Positions 26,685 to 36,158 of a DNA stretch of 64,000 nt are shown in pieces (position 1 is the stretch's first letter; the number at the start of each line of letters is the position of its first letter). This stretch comes from Staphylococcus sp. ACRSN (GTDB lineage Bacteria > Bacillota > Bacilli > Staphylococcales > Staphylococcaceae), in NCBI RefSeq assembly GCF_022346615.1, contig NZ_JAKRNS010000001.1:124001-188000 (forward strand), given 5' to 3'. Under the pieces are notes generated by a model. It did no database searches, was not told where the DNA came from, and worked only from the letters and a program-made list of their open reading frames with translations. Position numbers and translations under genes: made by a program.

Positions 26685-27959
26685 TTGAATAACCAAAAAA
26701 TAAAACTAGATAATACAGCTTTAATACATATGGCTTCAAAGAATAATGATTGGTCAAACATATTTAGACTATCGGTGAATTTAAATGATGTGGTTAATCC
26801 GCATATTTTACAAAAGGCTTTATATAATATAACGCATAGATTTCCAACTATTATAGCAAGTATACACAAAGGCTGGCTTTGGTATTATCAAAAAGCGGTT
26901 ACGTCATACCCTGTTGTCTCAAAAGAGAAATATTTATTAAAACCAATGTCAAAAGAAGAAATTGAACGTTGTGCTACACGCGTAATGTATTCAGATAAAT
27001 CAATAATTGTAGAATTGTTCCATTCAATAACAGATGGTAAAGGGGGAGTTATTTTTTTAAAGTCCCTATTATTTGAGTATCTTAAACTTAAAGAAAATAT
27101 AAATGTAGAAAAATTAGAAACTTGGGACATTTTAAATGTGGAAGATTCACCTTTACAAAGTGAACTTAGAGATGAATATAAGGAAATAATTGCGGATAGC
27201 CCTTCGTCCAATATCAAAGAAACTAAGAATAATATATTTCAATTTAAAAGTAAAAATGACACTCATCTAAGTCTGACTAATTTCAATTTTGATATAAATA
27301 AGATAAAACCAGTAGCTAAAAGTTACAATGTTAGCTTAACTGTGCTTATAACATCTATTATTGCTAAATCTATAATAAACATACAACGAGCAGAAATGGA
27401 CATGAAAGAACAAAAAACAGTTAAACTGTTTTTACCAATAGATTTACGCAATATATTTGGTAAAAATACATTGCGAAACTTTGTGTTTTATATTAAGCCC
27501 GAAATTGATCCAAATCAATCAAAATCTGCATTTAGTGATATTATTTGTTCGATAGAAAACCAAATGAAACAAGGTTTGAAAAAAGAGAATTTAGAAACTA
27601 GAATTGAAAAAAATGTTAAAATACAAAATAATTCATTAGTGAAAATAATACCATTACCTTTAAAGGAAAAGGTATTAAGATATGCATTTAAAACAAGTGA
27701 AAAGTCTACAGCATTAACTGTATCTAATTTGGGTATAGTGGAAATGCCTGATTCAATGAAAAAATATATCCAACGGTTTGATTGTATATTAAACACTAGA
27801 TCAAAGACTCCTTATAACTGTGGAATTATTAGTTATAATAATTATTTGTGTATGAATTTTATAAGAAACTGTGAAACTGCAGTGCTAGAAAATGAAATTG
27901 CACATCTACTAAGTGAATTATCGATAGAATATGGAGTAGAAAGTAAACTGTATTATTAA
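26685..27959 (+). CDS. HxxxDG acyltransferase (condensation/alcohol-acetyltransferase superfamily)
   Basis: A 424-residue protein with catalytic motif HSITDG at 113-118, in the context FHSITDGKGGVIFLKSLL as in AATase/PapA-like and condensation-domain enzymes that join an acyl thioester to an alcohol or amine. A second half (about 200-420) has the LFLPIDLRNIFG latch-type segment. Start is TTG 26685, 12 nt after AGAGGAG; the ATT just before it is at 9 nt and cannot be excluded. With the membrane hydrolase it suggests a two-gene acyl or peptidyl modification pathway; substrate unknown. Its last codons lie in direct repeat 2. Confidence 0.7.
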   Translation: MNNQKIKLDNTALIHMASKNNDWSNIFRLSVNLNDVVNPHILQKALYNITHRFPTIIASIHKGWLWYYQKAVTSYPVVSKEKYLLKPMSKEEIERCATRVMYSDKSIIVELFHSITDGKGGVIFLKSLLFEYLKLKENINVEKLETWDILNVEDSPLQSELRDEYKEIIADSPSSNIKETKNNIFQFKSKNDTHLSLTNFNFDINKIKPVAKSYNVSLTVLITSIIAKSIINIQRAEMDMKEQKTVKLFLPIDLRNIFGKNTLRNFVFYIKPEIDPNQSKSAFSDIICSIENQMKQGLKKENLETRIEKNVKIQNNSLVKIIPLPLKEKVLRYAFKTSEKSTALTVSNLGIVEMPDSMKKYIQRFDCILNTRSKTPYNCGIISYNNYLCMNFIRNCETAVLENEIAHLLSELSIEYGVESKLYY

Positions 27960-28060
27960 TCTATTGGTTCAGTCCAATAGGTTATTTTTTTATATTCAGT
28001 ACTCAAAGCAATTTCATTTGTCATTGTAATATTTATTGATATAATCGGATTAAATTTATG
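27946..28060 (+). repeat. Direct repeat copy 2, containing a terminator
   Basis: Second copy of the repeat at 25369-25476, starting inside the end of the acyltransferase gene. The hairpin CTATTGG-TTCAGT-CCAATAG plus T-run (27961-27990) is nearly identical to copy 1, and similarity continues to TTTATG at 28055-28060. Confidence 0.75.
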
Positions 28061-28180
28061 GGTTGTACGGACAAAAAACACTTTATGTGTGGGCTGTAAT
28101 CTGCAGTAGGTATTCAGTTACTAGATATTTTCAGCATCTATTTCATAAATTGACTTTCAAAGGAAAAGGGGTTAAATAAA

Positions 28181-29164
28181 ATGCAATATCGTGAACTAGG
28201 AAAGACAGGTATGAAAATTAGTGAGGTAAGTTTTGGAACTTGGGCCATCGGTGGAGCATGGGGAAAAACAAATGATGAAGCTGCTTTAGAGTCACTTGAG
28301 TATGCCATTGAGCAAGGGGTGAATTTCTTTGACACTGCAGATGTCTATGGCGATGGTCATAGTGAGGAGTTATTAGCACAAGCAACAAAAGGAAAAGAAG
28401 ACGAAATCTATATAGCCACAAAGTTTTGTAGACAAGGAGATATTGCAGATCCAAATAATTACACTTATGAAAAGGTTAATGCGTATTGTGAGGATAGCTT
28501 ACGCCGTTTAAATAGAAAGTCTATTGATTTATTTCAAATTCACTGTCCTGCAACTGAAATTTTAAGAAAAGGTAGTGTCTTTAAAGTTCTAGATCAATTG
28601 AAAGCAGAAGGGAAAATTAAGCACTATGGTGTGAGTGTAGAATCAGTTGAGGAAGGACTGATTTGTTTACAGTATCCTAATGTAGAAAGTCTACAAATCA
28701 TCTTTAATATATTCCGACAAAAACCATTGGAGCGCTTGCTTTCTGAAGCGCATCAACAAGGTGTTGGTATACTTACGCGCTTACCATTAGCAAGTGGATT
28801 GTTAACAGGTAAATTTACTGTCGATAGTACATTTGAAGCGGACGATCATCGTAATTTTAATGAAAATGGTGAATCATTTAATGTGGGAGAGACGTTTGCT
28901 GGTCTTGGATTAAGAAAAGGTGTTGAGTTAGCAGATCAATTAAGATGGATTGCTGATGATCGACCATCAATGACAAATGCAGCACTGCGTTGGATTCTTG
29001 ACCATGAAGCCGTTACTGCCGTGATACCAGGCTTTAAAAATTTAGAGCAAGTTAAAGGCAATATAGAAACATTAAATACACAATCATTTTCTGAAGCAGA
29101 GCATGAACAATTGAGACAGTTTTATCAAGATGAGGTAGCAGAACACATTAGAGGTGTATATTAA
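28181..29164 (+). CDS. Aldo/keto reductase
   Basis: A 327-residue TIM-barrel NADPH oxidoreductase: RELGKTGMKISEVSFGTW, catalytic Asp and Tyr in FFDTADVYGDGHSEE, Lys in IATKFCR, His in FQIHCPA, and the cofactor-binding VIPGFKNLEQV at the C-terminus. Physiological carbonyl substrate unknown. AAAGG-rich site before the ATG. In the absence of the two-gene island it would lie directly after the monooxygenase-BCCT pair. Confidence 0.9.
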   Translation: MQYRELGKTGMKISEVSFGTWAIGGAWGKTNDEAALESLEYAIEQGVNFFDTADVYGDGHSEELLAQATKGKEDEIYIATKFCRQGDIADPNNYTYEKVNAYCEDSLRRLNRKSIDLFQIHCPATEILRKGSVFKVLDQLKAEGKIKHYGVSVESVEEGLICLQYPNVESLQIIFNIFRQKPLERLLSEAHQQGVGILTRLPLASGLLTGKFTVDSTFEADDHRNFNENGESFNVGETFAGLGLRKGVELADQLRWIADDRPSMTNAALRWILDHEAVTAVIPGFKNLEQVKGNIETLNTQSFSEAEHEQLRQFYQDEVAEHIRGVY

Positions 29165-29220
29165 TATAGCAGAGTGAAGCGATTGGATAAACTCATCCCC
29201 CAAAGCATTATTGAATCATG

Positions 29221-29252
29221 AAATCTATCGGTTTATTTAAATCGATGGATTT
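29221..29252 (+). terminator. Aldo/keto reductase terminator
   Basis: 10-bp stem AAATCTATCG / CGATGGATTT (one G-U) running into TTTTTT. Confidence 0.75.
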
Positions 29253-29443
29253 TTTGCGTTTTATAATGCTTATTAAATACGAATGATGATACGTGAACAT
29301 GTGACCCAGTAGGACTATTTATCACACTTATTATATTTAGATTCCTAAAAAGATTAATTCTATACATAATTATAAATACGAGTAAATATAATTATTGTTT
29401 GTTATACTTTTGATAATTAACAGAACGTTCAAGGGGGATGTTT

Positions 29444-30190
29444 ATGCCGGATTTAACAAAGAAAGTTGCGTTAATTACGGGTGCCAATCGAGGACAAGGA
29501 AAGGTTATTGCTCAGCACTTTGACGCATTAGGTGCCAATGTTGTAGTGGGAGCACGTAATTTAAGAGATGCGATAGATGTTGAAGAAACGTTAGATAATG
29601 AAGCTTTATCGATTCAATTAAATGTAACTGATGAGGATGACTGGAAATATGCTATACAAAAAACAGTAAAAACATTTGGGAAGATAGATATTCTTGTTAA
29701 TAATGCTGGAATTTATTTGAATAAGTCATTTTTAGAGACAACATTGGCTTCATACAAACAATTGATTCAAACGAATCAAATCGGTACATTTTTGGGTATG
29801 CAACATGTTGCCAAACAAATGAAAGTACAACTATCAGGTTCCATTATAAATACTGTATCTATTTCTTCATTTTCACCTATTCAAGCCTCTTCACTGTATG
29901 CTTCAACTAAGGCTGCGGTGACAACGATGTCAAAAGCGGCAGCCATGGAGCTTGGAGAGTATGGTGTACGTGTGAACATGGTACATCCAGGTGGGGTGAA
30001 TACAGGGATGTTCTCTGATAGTAGTGAAGGACTGGATTTTTATGAGCATATACCACTAAAGAGAATCGGCCAACCGATGGATATTGCACAAGCAGTCGCA
30101 TTCCTCGCTTCTGAAGAAAGTGCATATTGTACGGGAGCAGAAATAGTAGTAGACGGCGGTATGACATTAGGGACAAAAGACCATAAATAA
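29444..30190 (+). CDS. Short-chain dehydrogenase/reductase
   Basis: A 248-residue classical SDR: cofactor motif TGANRGQG, NNAG at about 84-87, catalytic Ser (SISS), and YASTK. The C-terminus (VVDGGMTLG) is typical of 3-oxoacyl reductase/glucose dehydrogenase-like members. ATG 29444 is 6 nt after AAGGGGG; the ATG at 29438 touches the site. Substrate unknown. It converges with the AEC carrier gene. Confidence 0.85.
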   Translation: MPDLTKKVALITGANRGQGKVIAQHFDALGANVVVGARNLRDAIDVEETLDNEALSIQLNVTDEDDWKYAIQKTVKTFGKIDILVNNAGIYLNKSFLETTLASYKQLIQTNQIGTFLGMQHVAKQMKVQLSGSIINTVSISSFSPIQASSLYASTKAAVTTMSKAAAMELGEYGVRVNMVHPGGVNTGMFSDSSEGLDFYEHIPLKRIGQPMDIAQAVAFLASEESAYCTGAEIVVDGGMTLGTKDHK

Positions 30191-30191
30191 A

Positions 30192-30216
30192 CTGTTCTAA
30201 CATTGAGTTAGAACAG
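30192..30216. terminator. Shared terminator of SDR and AEC genes
   Basis: Perfect 10-bp stem CTGTTCTAAC / GTTAGAACAG, loop ATTGA, two bases after the SDR stop. Its right arm contains the stop codon of the converging AEC gene. Confidence 0.8.
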
Positions 30217-31125
30217 AATATATGAGAAGTAAATCACAGTCGTTACAGTTAGAGCACTTAGCAGCGTTGAAAAAAGTACGATTTGTGCATGTAGTTCTGG
30301 TTCTACCTGATACTCCATTGCGATTGTTGAGGTGTTTCTCGAAGTTGGAAACGAACTCGCAATAAATAAGGATTGTGCAACGACACCATCTATACGCAAT
30401 AAATAAATGAGCGCCAAAGAAAGTGCCGGTCCAATGATTAAACGACCAACAAGTGACCACGTGATAACACGCTGAAAGAAATTAATTTTGATTTTAGCGA
30501 GTTGTGCACCTAATACGATTAAAGCAATGGCAATAAATGCATCTGCAAGGTGGTTTAATGGTAACAGTATTGGCTTAGGAAGAGATAATTTAAAGAAATT
30601 GAAAATAATACCTAATATCAATGCATGAAATACAGGTAAGCGTAAAAAGGAAATAATAATTTCTTTAATGGTTTTCGTTGTTGAAAGGATATTATAAATA
30701 CCATAAGTATACGTCAATAAATTTTGGAAAATGAGGATAAATACTTGTATGGAAACGCCAATAGGATTATGACTAAAGATTAAGTTGCTTACTGGCAAAC
30801 CGTAATTCCCCGAATTCATCAATGAAATACTATTTTTTAGTGCGGCATCTTGCCCAGGTTCTAACTTTAAAAATTTACAGATAATGTGACTAAAAATGAT
30901 TAATATGAAGCTATATAATATTACATAATAAATGATTTGTAGTAACACATCTGTCTTGATATCGACATTTAAAATGTTGACGAATACCGAAGCAGGCATC
31001 AAACAATAGGTAATTAAAGCAGAAAATTGACGTAAATCGAATTCAAATTTAATTTGAAGTACGACACCTAAGAGGATGAGTAATAATATAGGTACAAGTA
31101 CTTCTAGTATGATGAACAAAAACAT
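30208..31125 (-). CDS. AEC-family (auxin efflux carrier-like) transporter
   Basis: A 305-residue, ten-helix membrane protein of the auxin efflux carrier family, in two five-helix repeats; NSGNYGLPVSNLIF is the characteristic N-terminal-half motif. Bacterial members move malate, malonate or other organic acids; the substrate here is not evident. AGAGGT lies 7 nt before the ATG. Confidence 0.85.
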   Translation of the reverse strand: MFLFIILEVLVPILLLILLGVVLQIKFEFDLRQFSALITYCLMPASVFVNILNVDIKTDVLLQIIYYVILYSFILIIFSHIICKFLKLEPGQDAALKNSISLMNSGNYGLPVSNLIFSHNPIGVSIQVFILIFQNLLTYTYGIYNILSTTKTIKEIIISFLRLPVFHALILGIIFNFFKLSLPKPILLPLNHLADAFIAIALIVLGAQLAKIKINFFQRVITWSLVGRLIIGPALSLALIYLLRIDGVVAQSLFIASSFPTSRNTSTIAMEYQVEPELHAQIVLFSTLLSALTVTTVIYFSYILF

Positions 31126-31457
31126 AGATATTACCTCTTTTAGTAATAATGTAGCATATGAAATTACTTTAAGATAATAAGAATAAACAATCTTTTATAA
31201 TAGTATTTTATTAATTTTTAATTTAAAGATGAATTGTAGGTATTAAACTTTGATGATTGTATGTTAATCTGAAAATTATAATTATTATTTACCTTGGTAA
31301 CTATCAATATAAATTAAATCTAATTTTTTCTATTTAAATAAAATTGAAAATAAAGTGTAGTGAATGAGATGTTGGATGACTTACAAGGTTAGCTTTAAAT
31401 CCGCTTAGCACATTATAAACAATAGGTAATTACAGATAAATTGAGGAGTGGCACAAT
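31126..31457. other. AT-rich gap between divergent AEC and GNAT genes
   Basis: These 332 bases contain the two outward promoters. No ORF with a ribosome binding site, long palindrome or known riboswitch core was seen. Confidence 0.4.
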
Positions 31458-31958
31458 ATGGATTTTTATACTAGAGATTTACAGGCGAGTGATGTTCATG
31501 GATTATATGAATTATATGCGCATCCAGAGGTGGCAAAATATCAATTATGGGATGTTGCGACCTATGAAGAAACGGAACAATTTATTAGTTCAGTTTTAGA
31601 AAAAGAAGAAAACTGGATTTATAATGTAATTATAAATCCAGATACAGATAAAATTATTGGTATCGTTCAACTCATAGTTGATAATGAAAATAAAAGTGCA
31701 GAAATAGGCTTTATTGTACATCCTGATTATTGGGAACAAGGCATCGCTTCAGATATTGCTGCTACAATGGTTAAATATGGCTTTAAAGTTCTGAAATTAA
31801 ATCGAATTTGGGGTTCATTAGATGCTAGAAATGTTGCTGCACGTGTCGTGTTACAGAAAGCAAATATGAAGCATGAAGCAGTGTTACGTGAAGACAAAGT
31901 GATCGAAGATGGTTATAGAGATACGTTGATTTTTGCTATCATTAAAAGTGAATACTAA
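31458..31958 (+). CDS. GNAT N-acetyltransferase, RimJ/RimL type
   Basis: A 166-residue GNAT protein: IGFIVHPDYWEQGIASDIAATMVKYG carries the acetyl-CoA loop, followed by NRIWGSLDARNVAARVVLQKANMKHEAVLRE, the usual RimJ/RimL-type strand-helix. Acceptor unknown (ribosomal protein, amino acid or drug are all possible). GAGGAG lies upstream of the ATG. Confidence 0.9.
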   Translation: MDFYTRDLQASDVHGLYELYAHPEVAKYQLWDVATYEETEQFISSVLEKEENWIYNVIINPDTDKIIGIVQLIVDNENKSAEIGFIVHPDYWEQGIASDIAATMVKYGFKVLKLNRIWGSLDARNVAARVVLQKANMKHEAVLREDKVIEDGYRDTLIFAIIKSEY

Positions 31959-32003
31959 AATATAAATACAATTTCAAGGCTTTATATTATTTACAGTATA
32001 GAT

Positions 32004-32043
32004 AAAGAGGACACTCAAACTTAAAACTTTGAGTGTCCTCTTT
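32004..32043. terminator. Bidirectional terminator between GNAT and NAT genes
   Basis: Perfect 16-bp stem (32004-32019 with 32028-32043) with A-run and T-run on the two sides, serving both converging genes. Confidence 0.9.
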
Positions 32044-32048
32044 ATTTG

Positions 32049-32834
32049 TTATTTTTCTAATTTATTAATCGTTACATCTAAATTAAAATATTTTTGTAGC
32101 AGTTGTTTATAGTTACTTGAAGTTACCGGATATTTTTCTTTCTGTTGGCCTTTGGTCAATGTAAGTTGTTCGTGCGACATGGTTGCTCGACCAAAGTCTT
32201 GTGGTTGTGTAATCAACAATTTTTGAACAAAAATTGAATCGGGATGGTACTGATTATAATCAATGTTATAGTTAAATGTCTCAATAGACTTTGCGATTAA
32301 GTCAGCTTCATACTGTGTAACCCAGGAGCCTTTAATTAATTTTTGACTATAAATTATTTGATTATCAGTAGTGATAGCACGATATTGACCATTGATATCA
32401 TCGATAATTTGCTCATTTTCTTCTATGGAAATAGGTAGTGCCTGAATCGGCAAATCACCAAACCCAACGTCTGTCACGTATCGTTGCTCATCAACTGTTA
32501 CAATTAGTGATACATGTGACCCCTTTAAACTTCTTCCACCACCAGGGATATGAATCGTTGCAGAAACCATATCAACGGTAAACCCTTTGGCTTCAAGATA
32601 TGCTTTGAAAAGGCTGTTAAGTTCGTAACAAAAACCACCGCGATGGTGATTAACCACTTTATTAAAAATATCGTCAATCGACACAGAAATTGCTACACCA
32701 TTTTGAACATCAATATTTTCGAAGGGTACTGTAAACATAAAGCGTTGCATATAATAATTTAATGCGTGAACAGAAGGCTTTGGATATATACTGGTATCAA
32801 TGTTTAAATGCTTTTCTAGTTTTTTAATATTCAT
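32049..32834 (-). CDS. Arylamine N-acetyltransferase
   Basis: A 261-residue NAT with an intact Cys-His-Asp triad: Cys69 in RGGFCYELN, His107 in GSHVSL, Asp122 in VTDVGFGD. These enzymes acetylate arylamines and hydrazines from acetyl-CoA. The C-terminal third is divergent, as is common. Monocistronic, convergent with the GNAT gene. Confidence 0.9.
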   Translation of the reverse strand: MNIKKLEKHLNIDTSIYPKPSVHALNYYMQRFMFTVPFENIDVQNGVAISVSIDDIFNKVVNHHRGGFCYELNSLFKAYLEAKGFTVDMVSATIHIPGGGRSLKGSHVSLIVTVDEQRYVTDVGFGDLPIQALPISIEENEQIIDDINGQYRAITTDNQIIYSQKLIKGSWVTQYEADLIAKSIETFNYNIDYNQYHPDSIFVQKLLITQPQDFGRATMSHEQLTLTKGQQKEKYPVTSSNYKQLLQKYFNLDVTINKLEK

Positions 32835-32927
32835 AAAAACAACCCACTTTTTTATTTATAGATTACACTTTATATTGTAAAACTATGATTAAATTTAACA
32901 AGAAAAGTACATTGCTTAACTAAATGC

Positions 32928-34289
32928 TTAGTGTTTAACCGTTTCTTGACCACGTTTGTTCCATGTGAATGTAAAGCTAATCATCGCTAAGACACTAATG
33001 ACAGTAAGTAACATAAATCCAGCATCCCAACCAAGGTGATCAACTAACAGACCCATGATAATATTTGCCATAACAGCACCACCTAAATAACCAAACAAAC
33101 CAGTTAAACCTGCGGCAGTACCTGCTGCTTTCTTAGGAACATAGTCTAAAGCTTGTAAGCCTATTAACATTACTGGCCCATAAATTAAGAAACCAATAGC
33201 AATAAGCGCTATATTATCAACTAATGGATTACCTGGTGGATTTAACCAATAAACTACAACGGCAATCGTCACACCTAACATAAAAATAAATCCAGCTGGA
33301 CCACGACGTCCCTTAAAGACTTTGTCAGAAATATACCCACATAATAATGTACCTGGTATACCTGCCCATTCATATAAGAAATATGCCCAACCAGATGCTT
33401 CTAAGTTGAAATCTTTCTCTTCACTTAAATAAGTAGGTGCCCAGTCTAATACGCCATAACGTACAAAATAGACAAAAATATTAGCGATAGCAATGGCCCA
33501 AACCCATTTATTGTTCAGTACATATTTGAACAATATTTCTTTAGTAGTTAGCTCTGTTTCTAAAGTTTGTTTAGACTTATTATCATAGTCGTCTTTATAT
33601 GCTTCGATAGGCGGTAAGCCTTGAGATTGGGGAGTATCTCTAATTAATATATATGCAATAATTGCAATTACAATAGCTACAAGTGCTGGAAGTATAAAGG
33701 TACCTTCAAACCCTTTTAAATAACCAAATGAAAATGTGCCGACCAATGTCACACCGAATAAAGCTAGTGGTGCCATTAAACCGCCACCGACATTATGTGC
33801 TACATTCCAAATGGCAGTCTTACTACCACGTTCACTAACACTATACCAATGAACAAGTACACGACCTGAAGGCGGCCAACCCATGCCTTGGAACCAACCA
33901 TTGAGAAACATCATTACAAAAATTATAAAAATACTAGATGTTAGTGCTGGAATAAATCCTAATAGTAAATTCACAACCGCCGTTAAAATCAAACCGAGTG
34001 TTAAAAATGTTCTGGCATTACTTCGATCACTGACGGTACCCATTACAAATTTACTAATACCATAAGCAATTGAAACTGCAGATAAGGCAATTCCAAGGCC
34101 GGACTTACTAAAACCTTCATCAATTAAATATGGCATAGCCAGTGAAAAGTTTTTTCTTAATAAATAATAACCTGCATACCCTAGAAAAATACCGATGAAA
34201 ACTTGTAGCCTTAAGCGTTTATATGTTTCGTCTACCTTTTCATTTGGCAGTGGCTCAATGTGTTGGGCAGGCTTTAAAAAATTAAACAT
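32928..34289 (-). CDS. glpT: Glycerol-3-phosphate transporter
   Basis: A 453-residue, 12-helix MFS organophosphate:phosphate antiporter. [16 protein letters not shown] (TM1 with the substrate-binding Arg) and [19 protein letters not shown] are GlpT/UhpT signatures; GlpT fits best. ATG 34289 follows AGGAGG; the frame runs 54 codons further upstream without support. The promoter carries a perfect cre, so glucose should repress it through CcpA. Confidence 0.85.
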   Translation of the reverse strand: MFNFLKPAQHIEPLPNEKVDETYKRLRLQVFIGIFLGYAGYYLLRKNFSLAMPYLIDEGFSKSGLGIALSAVSIAYGISKFVMGTVSDRSNARTFLTLGLILTAVVNLLLGFIPALTSSIFIIFVMMFLNGWFQGMGWPPSGRVLVHWYSVSERGSKTAIWNVAHNVGGGLMAPLALFGVTLVGTFSFGYLKGFEGTFILPALVAIVIAIIAYILIRDTPQSQGLPPIEAYKDDYDNKSKQTLETELTTKEILFKYVLNNKWVWAIAIANIFVYFVRYGVLDWAPTYLSEEKDFNLEASGWAYFLYEWAGIPGTLLCGYISDKVFKGRRGPAGFIFMLGVTIAVVVYWLNPPGNPLVDNIALIAIGFLIYGPVMLIGLQALDYVPKKAAGTAAGLTGLFGYLGGAVMANIIMGLLVDHLGWDAGFMLLTVISVLAMISFTFTWNKRGQETVKH

Positions 34290-34338
34290 ATGTAGACCTC
34301 CTATATAATTTTGTAAAAAACTTATTAATTTAATGTTA

Positions 34339-34367
34339 ATTTTATATGAATGTGTAAGCGTTAACAA
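34339..34367 (-). promoter_or_regulatory. glpT promoter with embedded cre
   Basis: Minus-strand TTGTTA (34362-34367), 17-bp spacer, TAAAAT (34339-34344). TGTAAGCGTTAACA (34353-34366) matches the cre consensus exactly and overlaps the -35 and spacer, so CcpA binding would block polymerase. Confidence 0.8.
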
Positions 34368-34875
34368 CACTATATTGACTTTTCTTTTAATAAATATTAA
34401 TTCAGAATGCACAATGAAAATGATTTGAAAAAGATAATGAATGTTATTCACTAGATAAAAATTTGATTAGAATGATGTAGTAAAAAGTAGGTAGAAGTAC
34501 ATCTAACGGACATTTCTAACAGTTCATAGGAGAGAAGAAGTTAATAAGTATATTATTATACTGTAATGTATCAACTGAATTTCTTTTGTAACTAATTGGT
34601 TGCAATTTAAAGACAAAGGATAGTGCCTAGAACCCCTTCATATTGAGGGTGCTATATAAGTACAAAGTCGTAGAAAATATTTCAAAATTGGCTCTACAAC
34701 AACATCGAAATGCAATAATTGTCTTTATTTATACAACTTATGCAACGATTTTATTAATAGGCTGTAACCTATGAAATCGAATTATACGCTATAGTATTTT
34801 ATGTAATCTAATTACAAATTAGAAATTTTGTTGCTTACCAGTTTTCAAACTGATAGGCATTGGGAGGATTTAATT
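34368..34875 (+). other. Long non-coding gap before the secreted transglycosylase
   Basis: About 510 bases between divergent genes with no credible ORF. A hairpin (ACCCC...GGGT inside ATAG...CTAT, about 34620-34655) and a second imperfect one (GTCGTAGA / TCTACAAC, about 34667-34700) suggest a structured stretch, possibly a long 5' leader. No known riboswitch class was recognised. Confidence 0.35.
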
Positions 34876-35493
34876 ATGAGAAAAACATTATTAACTACGA
34901 TAGCAGCAATCTCATTAGGAGCTACAGGATTAGGAACAAGTGCACATGCGGCAGAACAAAATAATAACTGTGGACCAAATGGTCAACCACAAGCATCACA
35001 ACATGGTCAACAAATGTCGCAACAACACAGCCAAAGTGAGCATAAATTCAATCAACCAAAGCAAGTTAAATTTAACAACGACAATAATAAACAATATAAT
35101 ACACAACAAGTTTCAACGACACAAAATCAACAAAACGACAAAACAAATGCTGATAAGACTTCAACGACAAAATCAAGTCAATCAACATCTAACACAACTT
35201 CAAGTTCATCAGATTCGTCAACAACAAGCAGTGATAGCACAAGCTCAGTTTATCAACAATTTTTAGCTGCTGGTGGTACGAAAGCATTATGGGAAAGCAT
35301 TGTATTACCTGAATCAGGTGGAGATCCAGATGCAGTGAATTCATCAGGATATAAAGGACTAGGTCAAACAAAAGAATCATGGGGTACGGGTTCAGTCGCT
35401 ACCCAAACAAAAGGTATGATTAATTATGCCAAAGAACGCTATGGTTCTATCGAAGCTGCCATTGAATTCCGTGAAGCTAACGGTTGGTGGTAA
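34876..35493 (+). CDS. Secreted transglycosylase-like protein (SceD/IsaA family)
   Basis: A 205-residue secreted protein. Signal peptide at 1-25 (cleavage TSAHA-AEQ), a Gln/Asn- then Ser/Thr-rich linker (about 30-125), and a C-terminal lytic-transglycosylase-like domain with the putative catalytic Glu in WESIVLPESGGDPDAVNSSG and ending in ANGWW. Staphylococcal SceD/IsaA proteins cut peptidoglycan glycan strands during wall turnover. ATG 34876 follows GGGAGG. The long upstream leader suggests regulated expression. Confidence 0.8.
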   Translation: MRKTLLTTIAAISLGATGLGTSAHAAEQNNNCGPNGQPQASQHGQQMSQQHSQSEHKFNQPKQVKFNNDNNKQYNTQQVSTTQNQQNDKTNADKTSTTKSSQSTSNTTSSSSDSSTTSSDSTSSVYQQFLAAGGTKALWESIVLPESGGDPDAVNSSGYKGLGQTKESWGTGSVATQTKGMINYAKERYGSIEAAIEFREANGWW

Positions 35494-35575
35494 GATCAAT
35501 CCAAACCGCAATTTAAAAAGTAAATGATATGTCTAATTAAAAGTTAAATAATAAAAAAGTTCCCAGTTTAGTAAA

Positions 35576-35613
35576 ACAGGTGAAACTTCACAATTGAGTG
35601 AAGCTTCACCTGT
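35576..35613 (+). terminator. Transglycosylase gene terminator
   Basis: 16-bp stem ACAGGTGAAACTTCAC / GTGAAGCTTCACCTGT (one mismatch), loop AATTGA, then TTTTT. Confidence 0.85.
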
Positions 35614-35742
35614 TTTTTATGTAAGGAAACTTTACAAGTAAATGTTAGGTTAATTTACGGAAATTCGTACTCCTATCTATCTCGTGTTATCTTCAGAAAA
35701 AATATTTCATAAAATGAAATATGATAGAAGGTAGGAATATAC

Positions 35743-35946
35743 ATGGAAATATTAACCAACTTACGTGAAGAGAAACATTTAAGTATCTCGAGATTAGTTA
35801 TTTTACTTAATGATAAGTATGAAAAAAATTATGAAATCTATCAAATCATTAATTGGGAAAATGGACATGAACAAATTCCTCAGAAAGATTTAGAACTATT
35901 GTGTGATTATTATGAGTATCCGATAGAAAAGCTATCATTTTTGTAA
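35743..35946 (+). CDS. Small XRE-type helix-turn-helix protein
   Basis: A 67-residue protein that is essentially one Cro/C1 HTH domain (LTNLREEKHLSISRLVILLN ... INWENGHEQIPQKDLELLCDYY). GGTAGGA precedes the ATG. A small DNA-binding regulator of unknown target, alone between two terminators. Confidence 0.75.
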   Translation: MEILTNLREEKHLSISRLVILLNDKYEKNYEIYQIINWENGHEQIPQKDLELLCDYYEYPIEKLSFL

Positions 35947-36005
35947 ATAATTAATTTTTTTAAGTTATGATGGTATTATATTTAACCTATAAACATCTCT
36001 AATGC

Positions 36006-36043
36006 CAAAAATACCTCTTACTAATTCTAGTGAGAGGTATTTT
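36006..36043 (+). terminator. Terminator after the XRE gene
   Basis: 17-bp stem (36006-36022 with 36027-36043, one G-U), loop ATTC, with the T-run inside the right arm. Confidence 0.85.
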
Positions 36044-36158
36044 TATGATTAGATATAAAATCACAATTTATATTCTATTGAAATTATACAAAAAAGGTGT
36101 ATGATGAAAGTGAATAATTACACTTTGATAAAATGATATAAAATGGGAGTGATTTATT

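Noticed and set aside
22441-29310. Shared 9-mer TGTGACCCA before the monooxygenase (about 22440) and before the SDR (about 29302)
   Set aside because: Too short, no symmetry and flanks unrelated; chance is likely.
34990-35240. Repetitive CAA/TCA-rich stretch that looked like a tandem repeat or CRISPR
   Set aside because: It encodes the Gln/Ser/Thr linker of the secreted transglycosylase; no fixed repeat-spacer period.
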